Assembly: GCA_041394905.1 (NCBI GenBank) | Contig: JAWKHJ010000007.1 | Coordinates: forward strand, 1-64,000 | Direction: 5' to 3' | Source: RI-231 sp041394905 | GTDB lineage: Bacteria > Acidobacteriota > Terriglobia > Bryobacterales > UBA6623 | Length of the DNA: 64,000 nt | Shown: in pieces, positions 36,653 to 45,967 of the stretch | Position numbering within the stretch: the stretch's first letter is position 1 | Layout of the letters: each line of letters starts with the position of its first letter | Position numbers and translations under genes: made by a program | The notes under the pieces: model-generated | What the model saw: only the letters and a program-made list of their open reading frames with translations | Database searches by the model: none | What the model was told of the DNA's origin: nothing

Positions 36653-39600
36653 ATGCAAAGAATTGTTGGATTCGCGCGCGCGGCGACAGTCGCCGCGGCG
36701 CTGAGCGTGGCTTTGCCGGCGAGTTTGCCGGCGTTATGCCCGCAAACATCAGCGTGGTCGGGCGACCGCACGATCGATTTTGCATACGAAACGGATACGC
36801 CAGGATCACAGACGCGCATCCGGATCGCCTACGGGGTGACGCCCGGAGACTACAGCTTCCAGAGCCGCTATTACGAAATTGGCATCGCCACGAACGTACA
36901 GCGTTTCTTGCCTCTTACCGGCCTGGCGCCCTCCACCACGTACTACTTCGATCCGCAAGTTTCAACGCGGAGCGGCGCGGAGTGGAGCAGCGCATCCGCG
37001 TGTCAAGCGCAGATCTGCCCGTCCGTGGGCTCTCAGCCAGGAGGGTACGTCTGCGAAGACATTGGCGGAGGCGCTCTTGCCGCCAATGTAACAACGCTGC
37101 CGTTGGATCCGCCTACAGCGCGACTGCCGACGGCGCCGACGCACGACTACAACCCAAGCGTGATTCCCACCGTCACCGGTACGACGTTCAACGTGAACGT
37201 AGACGGCGACGGATTCTGCACGGACCTCCAGGCCAAGATCAACGCTTGCGCGGCTGCTGACACGGCGTTGAATCACCAGATCCTGATCCCGTCAGGCGCG
37301 ACCTGCCGCCCCGAGCTCGAAGGCGGGCTGACCGGGTACGATCTCCCCGCGAAATTCGGCGCCGGCAACTGCATCCTGCGCACTGACGCGGACCCTTTGC
37401 TGCTCCCGCCGCCTGGCGTGCGCGCAGATCCGACTTTCCGCACCTCCATGGCGCATATCGAGAGCAACCGCAATTCCGTATCGATGGACAACGATAGTCT
37501 GATCGCAGTGGTGTATTGTCCTACGCCCCCGTGCAGCGAAGGGTGGCGATTCGAAAACCTCGTCTTCCAGCATCCCAAGCACGAATTGCGCGACCGCCAG
37601 CGGTTGGACATCGTCTCGGTGGACACTGAGACCGGAGTGATCACCCTCTCTGGGCCGCATGACTACAAGTTCTTCGATCTCGTGCAGGTAAACGCCCCGG
37701 GGATCCAAGACTCCGAGTTCCACCACGCCTGCCGTGTGTCCACCTTCCCGACCACAAACACGTTTCGATGCTACGGCAAGGAGGGAGGATTGCTGGGCTC
37801 TTACAGCGGAGGAGGTGCGGTGACGGATGCGCTGAGCGTGCCGCTGAGCGGGTGCTCGGCTGGATCGCCGTCAATTTGTACAACCATCGAGCCACACGGG
37901 TTCGGAAACTTCTACTCCTTCCCGATCACGTCAATCTCGAACGGGACCGTGACTTTCCCGACCACGCACAAGGTGCAGAACCTAACCGCCGTCAAAGTGG
38001 AAGGCACGCCCGGCAGGGCGTGGGACGGCATCTACAAGTTCAACAACAAGTCTTCGACGAGCGCATCACTGACTGGTCTTCCGACAGGAAACTGCGACCC
38101 GTGTACGGGTACATTGCGCCAGCTGAGGTCAATTGACGTGTTCGACGTGCGAGGCGAAGATGAGTCGAGCGTTAACAAGGTCCACTTGTTCACGATTCTG
38201 GACTCGACGCACATCCAGCTCGAACAGTCCTCGGCAAGCGGGACATTGCGAGGCGGTTACTTGTCCTACGATCCTACGGCCGCGGACTCGATTTTCGCCG
38301 TAGCAGACGAGCGCCGCTTGGTTTCGACCGCTGCGTCGTCGACCTACGAGGCGCGCCCTATCGCAACACCACCATCTTTCTGTGGGAAACCACTGGGCCG
38401 ATCTTCCGCACAGGCAGCGCGGTCATCAACAGTTGGATGCGCGAAGCAAACGCGTGGTTCCCGACCAACCCGGTCACGAAGGTCGCCGTCGATACCGGCG
38501 CTTCTGTGTTCTCCACGGCGGGATTTGGCCATCAGCTCCACCGAACGAGGGACTTTCAGCTTCGGAACAACATGCTCGAGGCGATCTTGGGTATCACCGT
38601 CTTCGCCGACTCGAATCTCGAGGTTCCCGAGGACGTCTCGGTCGAGCGCAATGTCTTCTGGTACCCGGAACGGTACATTGGCGGAAGGGAGGAAGCCCGA
38701 GGGCGCTTCTACCTCTCGCGCCACCATCTCGAGTTCAAGGCGATGCGGCGCAGCCTGATTCGCGGCAATTTCTACCACGGAAATCCAGCAAATGGACAGC
38801 CGACTGGCATCGCCATCGCGTTGGCGTTGGCGAGCTCGTCGCCAACGGTTTCGGACCGGACGCTGCGGGACATCGCGATCGAATTCAACACGTTTGACAA
38901 GAACGGCGGCTTCATCGACCTGGCGGACCCAGCGGACAAGAGCCTGAGAATCAAGAGCCCGCAGCGAATCCGCATCCTGAACAATCTCGTCTCCGAGGTC
39001 GACACTGTACGCTATCGGACCTTTCCAGCCGGCCAAGCAGGGACACAGGATGTCGGTTGGCCTTTGAACGTTGCTCCGTTCAGCGGGCGTGTGTTTGGCG
39101 CGCTGAGCTCGTTTGAGGATCTCCGCCTGGAACAGAACACGATCCTACCCACGCTCGGCAGCGGCCCCTATCTTTGGCTTGGCGGAGGCGAAACCGCGGG
39201 AGGCCTCGTGGTCGCGAACAACGTCGCACCGTTCTCCATGTCCACCCAGTTCCAGTTTGGCTTTCGCGGGACCATCGGCGCTTCGTCGTTCTTACCCCCG
39301 CCCTCGAGTAGCGCCAGCTATGGATTCTGGAAGGATCAGTACCGGCAGGGGCCGGGCGTACCGGACCCGTTGGCGCTGTGGGACAACGTGATTTTGCCGT
39401 GCACGGATATGTCGGAAGTGCTGGACCGAGAGGCCGCCTTGCTCAGCGTCAATACGATGGCTTCGCTCGCTTCGAGCCACTTGGCGTGCACAGGCGGCTG
39501 TCCGCCGAACTTCGTCAACCACGTCGTCTCCTCGGACGGAGTGCATTGCAAGGACCGCGAGCAAGAGCTGTTCGGCGCTTCGACCGATTATCGGATGCCG

Positions 39601-39930
39601 TCGGGAACTCCATACCCGAGCTATGGCGCCGACATTGATGCGATCCGGGCAGCGCAGGGACGTGTTTACGATGTGGCGGTCGCCGCGAATGCAATTTCGG
39701 CGACGATTTCGTACCGAGCCCTCGATGCGACGGCTTGCTACGTGGATGTGGGGACGGACAAGCTGTTCTCGACGCCGACGCACACACGATTGAGCGACGG
39801 AGGAGGATCGTCTCAACGCTCGGTCGTCTTCTCTGGATTGAGCAGTCTGACGACATATCACTACCGCGTACTTTGCCCCTCCGACCAGCCGCGGGGGGTG
39901 TTCGTGACGCCTCCCGGCGGGCCGCTCTAA
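36653..39930 (+). CDS. Large secreted protein, fibronectin-like ends and beta-helix-like middle (one frameshift)
   Basis: The start at 36653 follows 'aggag' and gives an export signal (MQRIVGFARAATVAAALSV). About 1090 residues. Residues about 35-115 resemble a fibronectin-III-like domain ('LTGLAPSTTYYFDPQVS') and the C-terminal 85 a similar one ('FSGLSSLTTYHYRVLCP'). The centre has short repeated strands with turns ('GNFYHGNPANG', 'IAIEFNTFDKNGG', 'IRILNNLVSEVDTVRY', 'LRLEQNTILPTLG'), which suggests a right-handed parallel beta-helix. One frame change near 38350. No catalytic residues can be named. It may be a polysaccharide-binding or -degrading surface protein. I do not recognise the exact family. 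Confidence 0.72.
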
Positions 39931-40033
39931 TTCGCATTGCGATTGAGAGCGAAAGGGGCGGGTCTTTCGCAAAAAAGGCTCGCCCTTGCCTGATACACTG
40001 GGAAACTTGAGGATTGTCTCTCGGGAGTTGGGC

Positions 40034-40774
40034 ATGAACCGAAATCTGTATAGCTGGATCGTGATCGCCGCGATGCTCGCCTGTTGGGCGGGTTGCGGTT
40101 CGGATACGCCGCCGGAGAGCGCGCCGGAGCCGGTCGCCAAGACGGCCCCAGTCGAGGAACCGCCGCCGACCACGCCTCCAGTCGAGGAGCCCACGCCCGA
40201 GCCGGCGCCGGAACCTACGCCTGTGCCGAAGACCGAGCCGGCGCCGAAGAAGGTGACGCCCAAAGCGCCCTCCGCGCCAACCGTCGTGATGACCACTTCG
40301 AAGGGCGTCATCCGGATTGAGCTCGATCCTGCCAAAGCGCCTCTGTCGACTGAGAACTTTCTGAAGTACGTCGACGACAAGTTCTACGACGGCACGATCT
40401 TCCATCGCGTGATTCCGAATTTCATGATCCAGGGAGGCGGCTTCACCACGGACATGCAGAAGAAGGAGACGCGCGCTCCCATCCAAAACGAAGCCAAGAA
40501 CGGCCTGCGCAACTTGCGCGGCACGATCGCCATGGCGCGGACCCAGAATCCGCACAGTGCGACAGCACAGTTCTACATCAACCACGTCGACAACCCGATG
40601 CTCGATCAAGCCAGCCAGCCGCCCGGCGCCTGGGGCTATGCCGTCTTCGGCAAGGTGGTCGAAGGGATGGACGTTGTAGATGCGATCGCATCCGTCAGAA
40701 CTGGATTGGTGGCGGATATGCCCGACGTTCCGCTCGATCAGGTCGTGATCGAGTCGGTGCGGCGCGCGCGCTAG
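40034..40774 (+). CDS. Peptidyl-prolyl cis-trans isomerase, cyclophilin type, lipoprotein
   Basis: The start at 40034 gives a lipoprotein signal ('IVIAAMLACWAGCGSD', Cys near residue 21). A Pro/Glu-rich linker of about 45 residues ('PVEEPTPEPAPEPTPVPK') follows, then a cyclophilin domain: 'VIRIELDPAKAPLSTENFL', 'GTIFHRVIPNFMIQGGGF', 'ARTQNPHSATAQFYINH' and 'AWGYAVFGKVVEGMDVVD'. The active-site residues (FHRV, FMIQGG, SATAQF) are kept. It catalyses prolyl isomerisation of exported proteins from a membrane anchor. A second, unanchored cyclophilin follows after 45 bases. Confidence 0.92.
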   Translation: MNRNLYSWIVIAAMLACWAGCGSDTPPESAPEPVAKTAPVEEPPPTTPPVEEPTPEPAPEPTPVPKTEPAPKKVTPKAPSAPTVVMTTSKGVIRIELDPAKAPLSTENFLKYVDDKFYDGTIFHRVIPNFMIQGGGFTTDMQKKETRAPIQNEAKNGLRNLRGTIAMARTQNPHSATAQFYINHVDNPMLDQASQPPGAWGYAVFGKVVEGMDVVDAIASVRTGLVADMPDVPLDQVVIESVRRAR

Positions 40775-40819
40775 CGATTCGCCGCACGATCCATTTCAGA
40801 AAGCAGAGAGAGTCCAGCG

Positions 40820-41335
40820 ATGTCACAAGATCCAAGCCCGAGCGTCGTTCTCGAAACAAGCGAAGGCGCCATCACCATTGAGCTCGATGCTGAAAAGGCG
40901 CCCAAAACAGTCGAGAACTTTCTCAGCTATGTCGACTCAGGCCACTACGACGGAACCGTCTTCCATCGCGTGATCCGGAATTTCATGATTCAGGGCGGCG
41001 GCATGGACGCCAACATGCGCGAGCGCGATACGGGCGACCCGATTGAAAACGAGGCGGACAACGGCCTGAAGAACGAGCGTGGAACGATCGCGATGGCGCG
41101 GACTTCGGACCCGCACTCCGCCACCGCGCAGTTTTTCATCAACGCGGTTGAAACCAATAGCTTTCTCGACCACACCAGCAAGAGCGGGAGCGGTTGGGGT
41201 TACTGCGTGTTCGGCCGCGTGACCGACGGAATGGATGTCGTGGATAAGATTCGCGGCGTGGCTACGGGGCGGCGTGGCATGCACCAGGACGTCCCGCTCG
41301 AGCCAGTTGTGATTGAGAAAGCGCGTCGCGCGTGA
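40820..41335 (+). CDS. ppiB: Peptidyl-prolyl cis-trans isomerase, PpiB-like
   Basis: 171 residues with no signal peptide, so probably cytoplasmic. Cyclophilin motifs are 'ITIELDAEKAPKTVENFLS', 'GTVFHRVIRNFMIQGGGMD', 'NERGTIAMARTSDPHSATA', 'QFFINAVETNSFLDH' and 'WGYCVFGRVTDGMDVVDKI'. The catalytic Arg (HRV) and substrate-pocket residues are present. It is about 60 percent alike by eye to the cyclophilin domain of the upstream lipoprotein, which suggests tandem duplication with later loss or gain of the export signal. Confidence 0.93.
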   Translation: MSQDPSPSVVLETSEGAITIELDAEKAPKTVENFLSYVDSGHYDGTVFHRVIRNFMIQGGGMDANMRERDTGDPIENEADNGLKNERGTIAMARTSDPHSATAQFFINAVETNSFLDHTSKSGSGWGYCVFGRVTDGMDVVDKIRGVATGRRGMHQDVPLEPVVIEKARRA

Positions 41336-41342
41336 TCGATCA

Positions 41343-41759
41343 CTATTTGCCGTAGCGATACTGGCGGTCGTGCTCCTCGCGGCGACGCTCGCGCTCCTCG
41401 AGGATCGCTTCGTAGACCAATCGCTGTTTGGGGTTGAGGACTGCAAGAATGCGCTCGGCTCGTTCTTGGCGGATCGCCTCAAACTCCGGTTCCATCGCGT
41501 CGCGCACCTGGAACCAACGGTCCCCCACGTCGTCGAGAATCTCGAGGATCTCGGAGACCTGTTCGTCGTCGAGGTCTAGGTCTTCGTCAAGCGAGGCGAC
41601 CAAGTTCTTGCGGTACTGCGCCGCAGTAACCGCGCTCGCGGAATCGGCCTCCGCTACGCGGGCCGAGTAAAACTGGCTCGAAGCGAAACCGAACGCCGCG
41701 CCCGCCACGAAGACAAGCAAGAGGTAGAGCGCGGCTTGGCTCTTGGAAGACGCTGTCAT
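41343..41759 (-). CDS. Spy/CpxP-like periplasmic protein with N-terminal membrane anchor
   Basis: 138 residues. A membrane segment at about 10-32 ('LYLLLVFVAGAAFGFASSQ') is followed by a charged helical domain: 'LDLDDEQVSEILEILDDV', 'EPEFEAIRQERAERILAVL', 'NPKQRLVYEAILEERERRR'. The pattern 'ERILAVLNPKQRLVYE' is typical of the LTXXQ/heavy-metal-resistance group, which senses or chaperones in the envelope. The start overlaps the stop of the anti-sigma-like gene by four bases (ATGA). It is the last gene of the cluster headed by the sigma factor at 42714. Confidence 0.75.
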   Translation of the reverse strand: MTASSKSQAALYLLLVFVAGAAFGFASSQFYSARVAEADSASAVTAAQYRKNLVASLDEDLDLDDEQVSEILEILDDVGDRWFQVRDAMEPEFEAIRQERAERILAVLNPKQRLVYEAILEERERRREEHDRQYRYGK

Positions 41760-42109
41760 CGACGAGTGGCGAGCCTGTCGCCGGCCATGATCCAAAGCGC
41801 ACTGTCATGCTCGTCGAGCGAGCCGACCGTCAACGCTTCGATATAGCCGCGATCGAGGGCTGCCTCCTCACGTGCGCGCTGCTGTTGTGGAATCCAAACC
41901 GAGGCGGTGAGCAACACCGTTGCCAAAGCGCTGACGGCCGCGACACGCGGCGCCCAACGCTGCAACATCGTCGTCCAAACGAAGCCGCGATTTTCTTCGA
42001 TGCGCCGCCAAACGTTTGCCAAAAACTCAGGCGACGGCTCGAGTTCAGGGATCGCGTCGCGATAGCTCGCGAACAGTTGATCCAACTCTTGTTCTCTATC
42101 TGCCTGCAT
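41756..42109 (-). CDS. Membrane anti-sigma-factor-like protein
   Basis: About 117 residues. The N-terminal segment 'DREQELDQLFASYRDAIPE' and 'EPSPEFLANVWRRIEEN' resembles short anti-sigma domains. One membrane segment follows at about 55-75 ('AVSALATVLLTASVW'). The short tail ends 'IMAGDRLATRR'. It lies directly downstream of an ECF sigma factor and overlaps the Spy-like gene, so it is probably the sigma factor's membrane regulator. There is no zinc-finger HxxxCxxC motif, so this is inference from context. The ATG at 42109 is preferred over an upstream TTG. Confidence 0.7.
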   Translation of the reverse strand: MQADREQELDQLFASYRDAIPELEPSPEFLANVWRRIEENRGFVWTTMLQRWAPRVAAVSALATVLLTASVWIPQQQRAREEAALDRGYIEALTVGSLDEHDSALWIMAGDRLATRR

Positions 42110-42138
42110 AGTCGATTCCGTCAACCGGACGAATGTTA

Positions 42139-42714
42139 TCAGAGCGCTTTGCGCTTCTTCAACTTGTCGTAAGCGCGCAGGGCGCGTTTGCGCGCTCGAA
42201 ACAGTCGAACCTTCAAAGCATTCTCGTTGACTCCGTAGACTTGCGAAAGCTCCTTGAGCGAGAGCCCTTGCACTTCCTTGAGGGTCAACAGGATCCGGTC
42301 CTCCTCCGATACTTCCCGAAACAGCGTCTCGACGAACTCGCGGGTTTCAGCGGCGTCCTGTTCATCTGCAGTACGCCGACCGCTCTCCGCGGCGTCAGCC
42401 GCAATCACTTGCTCTTCGCTGAGATCCGCCATGCGGACCCCGCCTGACCGCTTCCTGCGTCGCAAGTAGTCGTAAGCCGCATTGGAGGTCAAGCGATACA
42501 GCCACGGTTCAAAGACCTCGATCGATCGGAGTTGATCCAGAGAGTAGTAGAGCCGGACGAATACATCCTGCGCCACGTCCTCGACATCTTCTCCCCGCCC
42601 GATGAGGCGGTAGATGGTCCCGAGAATCCGTTTTCGGTACGCGCCGACGATCGCGTTAAACGCACTTACGTCACCGGTCTGCGCCTTCGCGACTACTTCG
42701 GGCTCAACCAACAT
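42139..42714 (-). CDS. ECF-type RNA polymerase sigma factor
   Basis: 191 residues. Region 2 has 'FNAIVGAYRKRILGTIYRL', 'GRGEDVEDVAQDVFVRLYY' and 'FEPWLYRLTSNAAYDYLRR'. Region 4 has 'LLTLKEVQGLSLKELSQVY' and 'GVNENALKVRLFRARKR'. It directs RNA polymerase to a stress regulon and is normally held by an anti-sigma factor; the next gene downstream (42109) is the candidate. It lies 116 bases after the end of the upstream membrane-protein genes and may share their transcript. Confidence 0.93.
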   Translation of the reverse strand: MLVEPEVVAKAQTGDVSAFNAIVGAYRKRILGTIYRLIGRGEDVEDVAQDVFVRLYYSLDQLRSIEVFEPWLYRLTSNAAYDYLRRRKRSGGVRMADLSEEQVIAADAAESGRRTADEQDAAETREFVETLFREVSEEDRILLTLKEVQGLSLKELSQVYGVNENALKVRLFRARKRALRAYDKLKKRKAL

Positions 42715-42829
42715 GCTGCGCGTGGAAGATGCGTAGTTTCAGCAAGATCCTCCGCGTCCATGCGGGTCTGACCGGCGAAAGACTCTCGAGTGCCTTCCAA
42801 AAACAGAGGCGCGGCCAGGGGGGCGCAGG

Positions 42830-43192
42830 TTACGGAGATTTGTGTGTTGGCGGCGCCGGAGCTCGGAAGGCAGGATCTCGGACCTGCACGCGCACGCCAA
42901 AACCCCGAAACAACACGCCGTCGTTCTCCCGGATCTTCCGACCGGCCACCCCAGCCGACGCCGCCAGCAATGCAACGAGCACCGCCCCAGCCCCCAACCG
43001 GCGGGGAGCCGGATCGCCCTGCGCACGAGCGACAATTTGACGGACAACGTGGTAGCCGCCCCAGGCGACGAGGAACCAGGGCCAGCCGTCGAGCAGCGGC
43101 GTCCAGGGTGAGAAACCGTCGATGAGATTGCCCGCCAATAGCAGCGCGCCAAGAGCGATCAGCGCAAGCGGTGCAAAGATCGAGCGGCTCAT
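42830..43192 (-). CDS. Small membrane protein, LiaF/DUF5668-like
   Basis: About 120 residues in the raw frame. It has membrane segments 'FAPLALIALGALLLAGNLI', 'WPWFLVAWGGYHVVRQIV' and 'AGAVLVALLAASAGVAG', then the soluble tail 'GVLFRGFGVRVQVRDPAF'. Tail sequence in adjacent frames down to about 42740 still looks coding, so the C-terminus may be frameshifted and longer. Proteins of this type sense or respond to envelope stress. The start overlaps no stop but sits at the ATGA junction with the preceding gene (43189). Confidence 0.65.
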   Translation of the reverse strand: MSRSIFAPLALIALGALLLAGNLIDGFSPWTPLLDGWPWFLVAWGGYHVVRQIVARAQGDPAPRRLGAGAVLVALLAASAGVAGRKIRENDGVLFRGFGVRVQVRDPAFRAPAPPTHKSP

Positions 43193-43389
43193 GCGGCCCG
43201 CCCCCAACGTCTGAAAGCCAGCAGGGCGCCCCAGAGGACCAACAGCGTCGGCCAGGTTCGCCAAACCGCCGGGCCGCCATGATCTTCAATCAGGAACAGA
43301 ACCCCGAGGCCAACGATGAGTAGCGGGACTCGGATTGCCACGGACAAGTCCGATTCCGGGCTTCCGAGAGCTTGTCCGGGCTCGCTCAT
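43189..43389 (-). CDS. Small two-helix membrane protein, DUF5668-like
   Basis: 66 residues from ATG 43389: 'VAIRVPLLIVGLGVLFLIE' and 'WPTLLVLWGALLAFRRWG' are two membrane segments. The composition and the W-P-LL motif resemble the 'LiaI/LiaF transmembrane' region. It overlaps both neighbours by four bases (ATGA), so it belongs to the same translationally coupled operon. The function is unknown beyond its place in the sigma-factor cluster. Confidence 0.7.
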   Translation of the reverse strand: MSEPGQALGSPESDLSVAIRVPLLIVGLGVLFLIEDHGGPAVWRTWPTLLVLWGALLAFRRWGRAA

Positions 43390-44123
43390 TCGCGCGCCCC
43401 GTCCGTCGCCGGCGCGCGCTCCTCGGGGTCGCGCGGCCGGATGGCAGTGTAAAGCCAGTAGACGCCAAGCGCGATCAGGAGCAGAGGCCAATAGGGCACG
43501 ATCTGCTCCAGGCGGAAGACCTCGAGCGAGAACAACAGCAGCACGATCCCCGCAGCGATCACGGCCACGCCGGCGGCTGGCGACCGCGCGGTGTCGCGAA
43601 AGAGCGCGCCCACAAGACCGGAGAGCTCGTCGACCCGCTCGCCGCGTCGCATCGCCTGAGCAGTTCGGACGGCCTCGATCGGCATGTAGAGATAGAAGGC
43701 GGCAATGAGGGGAACGAACAGGGCCTCGAGACCGCGCCCCACGTTGGTCGCGATCGTCATCAGAAGGCCGAACAGGATAACGTGGATCAGGCCTTTCACA
43801 TACTGCCCGTTGTAGACCGCGCCGAGGCCGGGAACGAAGCCGAGCACGCCCGAGAGCACCGGGTGCGGAGCGTCGTCGGCGGGCACGTAGGCAGGCCGCA
43901 CCCGCCCCGGCAGGGCGGCGCGCGGACCGGGGGGCGGCGGTTGTGGATCGGTAGCCGCGGGCTGTTCCGCCTCCGCAGTTTCCCGGGCGGCCCGCAGGAC
44001 GGCGGCGCATTCGGCGCAGTGTGGAACGCCGTCGACGCTCTCGGCGCATCGCGGGCAGACGCCCTGTCCGCAATGGCGGCAAAAGGCGGTGACCGTCGTT
44101 TCGACGCAGGTCGGGCACTGCAC
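43386..44123 (-). CDS. Zinc-ribbon/B-box-like membrane protein
   Basis: 245 residues. The N-terminus carries paired Cys/His ligands ('CPTCVETTVTAFCRHCGQGV', then 'CPRCAESVDGVPHCAECA'), a B-box-like or double zinc-ribbon module at about 3-42. A proline-rich linker follows, then four or so membrane segments: 'LIHVILFGLLMTIATNV', 'LEALFVPLIAAFYLYMPI', 'AAGVAVIAAGIVLLLFS' and 'YWPLLLIALGVYWLYTAI'. It overlaps the next gene by ATGA. It is probably an envelope-stress or regulatory membrane protein; no enzyme motif is seen. Confidence 0.75.
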   Translation of the reverse strand: MQCPTCVETTVTAFCRHCGQGVCPRCAESVDGVPHCAECAAVLRAARETAEAEQPAATDPQPPPPGPRAALPGRVRPAYVPADDAPHPVLSGVLGFVPGLGAVYNGQYVKGLIHVILFGLLMTIATNVGRGLEALFVPLIAAFYLYMPIEAVRTAQAMRRGERVDELSGLVGALFRDTARSPAAGVAVIAAGIVLLLFSLEVFRLEQIVPYWPLLLIALGVYWLYTAIRPRDPEERAPATDGARE

Positions 44124-44125
44124 GG

Positions 44126-44676
44126 CTAGCGTTCTCCTTGCGCGGGTGCGGCCGCCGGCTGTGGCGCGGTTTCGCCAGTCTGCATCTCGTAGAAGGTGAT
44201 CGCGGAGTCGGTCATCTCACCCGCGCGGTCCCACAACCCCGCCACCTCGGCCGAGAAACGCTCGACCAAGGCCACCGTGGGCGAGCCTTGCGGGGCGCGC
44301 CAATCGTCGATGGCTCGCTGGCCATAGAGCGTAAACATCGAGAACGAAGCATCGTCATCGCCATTCCCATCACGAACCGCGGCTGGCCGAAGGGATGGAA
44401 CAGAGTCCCGAGGAAACCCCAACGTCCGCCACCGGCGGTCTCGACGGCGCCCGAGGGAACGCCGATCGTCTCGTGGATGATCTCGGCGATCAGATGCGGG
44501 GGAGGCTCGATGGCGGGTGCGTCCGCGATCACTCCGAGCGCAAGCCGGCAGTCGTCCAGCTCTTCAGAGCAGCGCGAACAGCCGGCGGCGTGCGTTTCCA
44601 TCGCGCGCTCGTCTTCGACCGAGAGCGCGCGGTCGAGAAAGTCACAAAGCCGATCGCTGAACTCGAGGCACTTCAT
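44126..44676 (-). CDS. Zinc-finger anti-sigma factor (one frameshift)
   Basis: The start at 44676 overlaps the sigma-factor stop (ATGA). The N-terminus is a zf-HC2 anti-sigma domain: 'CLEFSDRLCDFLDRALS' and 'METHAAGCSRCSEELDDCR', giving the H-x3-C-x2-C zinc site. A frame change near 44345, after 'RFVMGMAMTM', leads to 'ASFSMFTLYGQRAIDDW', 'ALVERFSAEVAGLWDRAGE' and the end 'PQPAAAPAQGER'. About 183 residues after repair. It should bind and inhibit the sigma factor encoded just upstream. The membrane segment lies around the frameshift. Confidence 0.85.
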
Positions 44677-45239
44677 GCGGTAACCCCCATGGCGCGCAAG
44701 CGCCGGGCGAGCTCGCGCCGACCGCGGTTGATGCGCGACTTCACCGTGCCCTCGGGGATGCCCAACGACTCGCCGATCTCGCGATACTCCATCTCCTGGA
44801 AGTCCCGTAGAATCACAGCCTCGCGCAGCTCGGGCGAAAGCTGGCTCACGGCGGATTGTAGCGCTTCTTTCGCTTCGCGGCGCCGCAGAAGGCGGTCAGC
44901 CTGACCGCCCAGGCCAGAGGTCTCCTCGAGGGCGTACATCTGGTCTTCAAGCGGGTCGACGGCTTGATGCTTCTTGTTCTTGCGGTAGTGGTCGATCAGC
45001 AGATTGCGCGTCAGACGGATCAGCCAGGTGCGGAAGGCGCCGCTCTCCGGGTTGAACGTGTGGAGGCTGCGGAAGACGCGGATGAAGACTTCCTGGGTCA
45101 GGTCGTGGGCTTCATCGGCGCGGCCGGTAAAGCGATAGCAGGCGCCATAGACCAGACGCGTATGCGAGCGCACGAGTTGTTCCCAGGCGCCTCCGCCGCC
45201 CTCCAGGCAGCGCTCGACCAAGTCGGTGTCATGATCCAT
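44673..45239 (-). CDS. ECF-type RNA polymerase sigma factor, RpoE-like
   Basis: 188 residues from ATG 45239: 'DLVERCLEGGGGAWEQLVR', 'RADEAHDLTQEVFIRVFRS', 'FRTWLIRLTRNLLIDHYRK' (region 2), then 'LREAVILRDFQEMEYREIG' and 'IPEGTVKSRINRGRRELAR' (region 4). An in-frame ATG at 45329 would add 30 residues that do not resemble the family; it cannot be excluded. The immediate downstream gene is its zf-HC2 anti-sigma factor. It heads an operon reaching at least to 42830 with ATGA overlaps. Confidence 0.94.
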   Translation of the reverse strand: MDHDTDLVERCLEGGGGAWEQLVRSHTRLVYGACYRFTGRADEAHDLTQEVFIRVFRSLHTFNPESGAFRTWLIRLTRNLLIDHYRKNKKHQAVDPLEDQMYALEETSGLGGQADRLLRRREAKEALQSAVSQLSPELREAVILRDFQEMEYREIGESLGIPEGTVKSRINRGRRELARRLRAMGVTA

Positions 45240-45470
45240 CGTGCGGGACGGGGCCTCCCGCGCCGGGTCAGAACCGGCTGCGCTGTTCCCCCATCCGATG
45301 TTCCAGGGGTGTAGTGCGGCTTCCGTCATTGTCTCTCAAGTCCCAGGTCTAGTATCTGGAACGAAAGTCGACGCGGAAATGTTCACCGCCGAGCGCACTT
45401 TTTCTTATCCTACCCACCCGACCACGAAATGTTGGGTAAAATCAGAGATCCCCCGCAGGGGGACTACTAT

Positions 45471-45935
45471 ATGCTGTGTCCGTTTTGCGGCCATCTCGCC
45501 GATAAGGTCGTCGACTCGCGCGAAAGCAAAGAGGGCGACGCGATCCGGCGGCGGCGCGAGTGCCTGGATTGCGCCCGTCGGTTCACCACCTACGAGCGTA
45601 TCGACGAGATCCCTTACATGGTCGTCAAGAAAGACGGCCGCCGCGAGAAATTCGAGCGCCAGAAGGTACTGAACGGTCTGTTACGCGCCTGCGAGAAGCG
45701 GCCGGTGAGCATGATCCAGATGGAGCGCATGGTGACCGCCGCCGAGGCGCTCGTGGCGGACTCGGCTGACCGTGAATGCGAGACACGCAAAATCGGCGAG
45801 CTTTTGATGGACCGCCTACGCCAGATCGACAAGGTTGCGTATGTGCGCTTCGCCTCGGTGTATCGCGACTTCCAGGACGAGCAAGAGTTCCTGAGTGAGC
45901 TTGCGGATCTAGTGCAGGCCGAGCGAAAGAGCTAG
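45471..45935 (+). CDS. nrdR: Transcriptional repressor NrdR
   Basis: The ATG at 45471, preceded by the strong site 'aggggga', gives MLCPFCGHLADKVVDSRES, the standard NrdR N-terminus. The zinc ribbon uses 'CPFCG' and 'CLDCARRFTTYERI'. The ATP-cone follows ('VVKKDGRREKFERQKVLNG', 'LLRACEKRPVS'). NrdR senses dATP/ATP and represses ribonucleotide-reductase genes by binding NrdR boxes. 154 residues is normal. An in-frame ATG 42 bases upstream is less likely. No nrd gene is adjacent. Confidence 0.97.
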   Translation: MLCPFCGHLADKVVDSRESKEGDAIRRRRECLDCARRFTTYERIDEIPYMVVKKDGRREKFERQKVLNGLLRACEKRPVSMIQMERMVTAAEALVADSADRECETRKIGELLMDRLRQIDKVAYVRFASVYRDFQDEQEFLSELADLVQAERKS

Positions 45936-45967
45936 CCTGGCCCAGAGCTTCGATCAGGAGATCGTGA

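Noticed and set aside
42115..42124. TTG start adding five residues to the anti-sigma-like protein
   Set aside because: The ATG at 42109 is a better start codon and gives a normal N-terminus.
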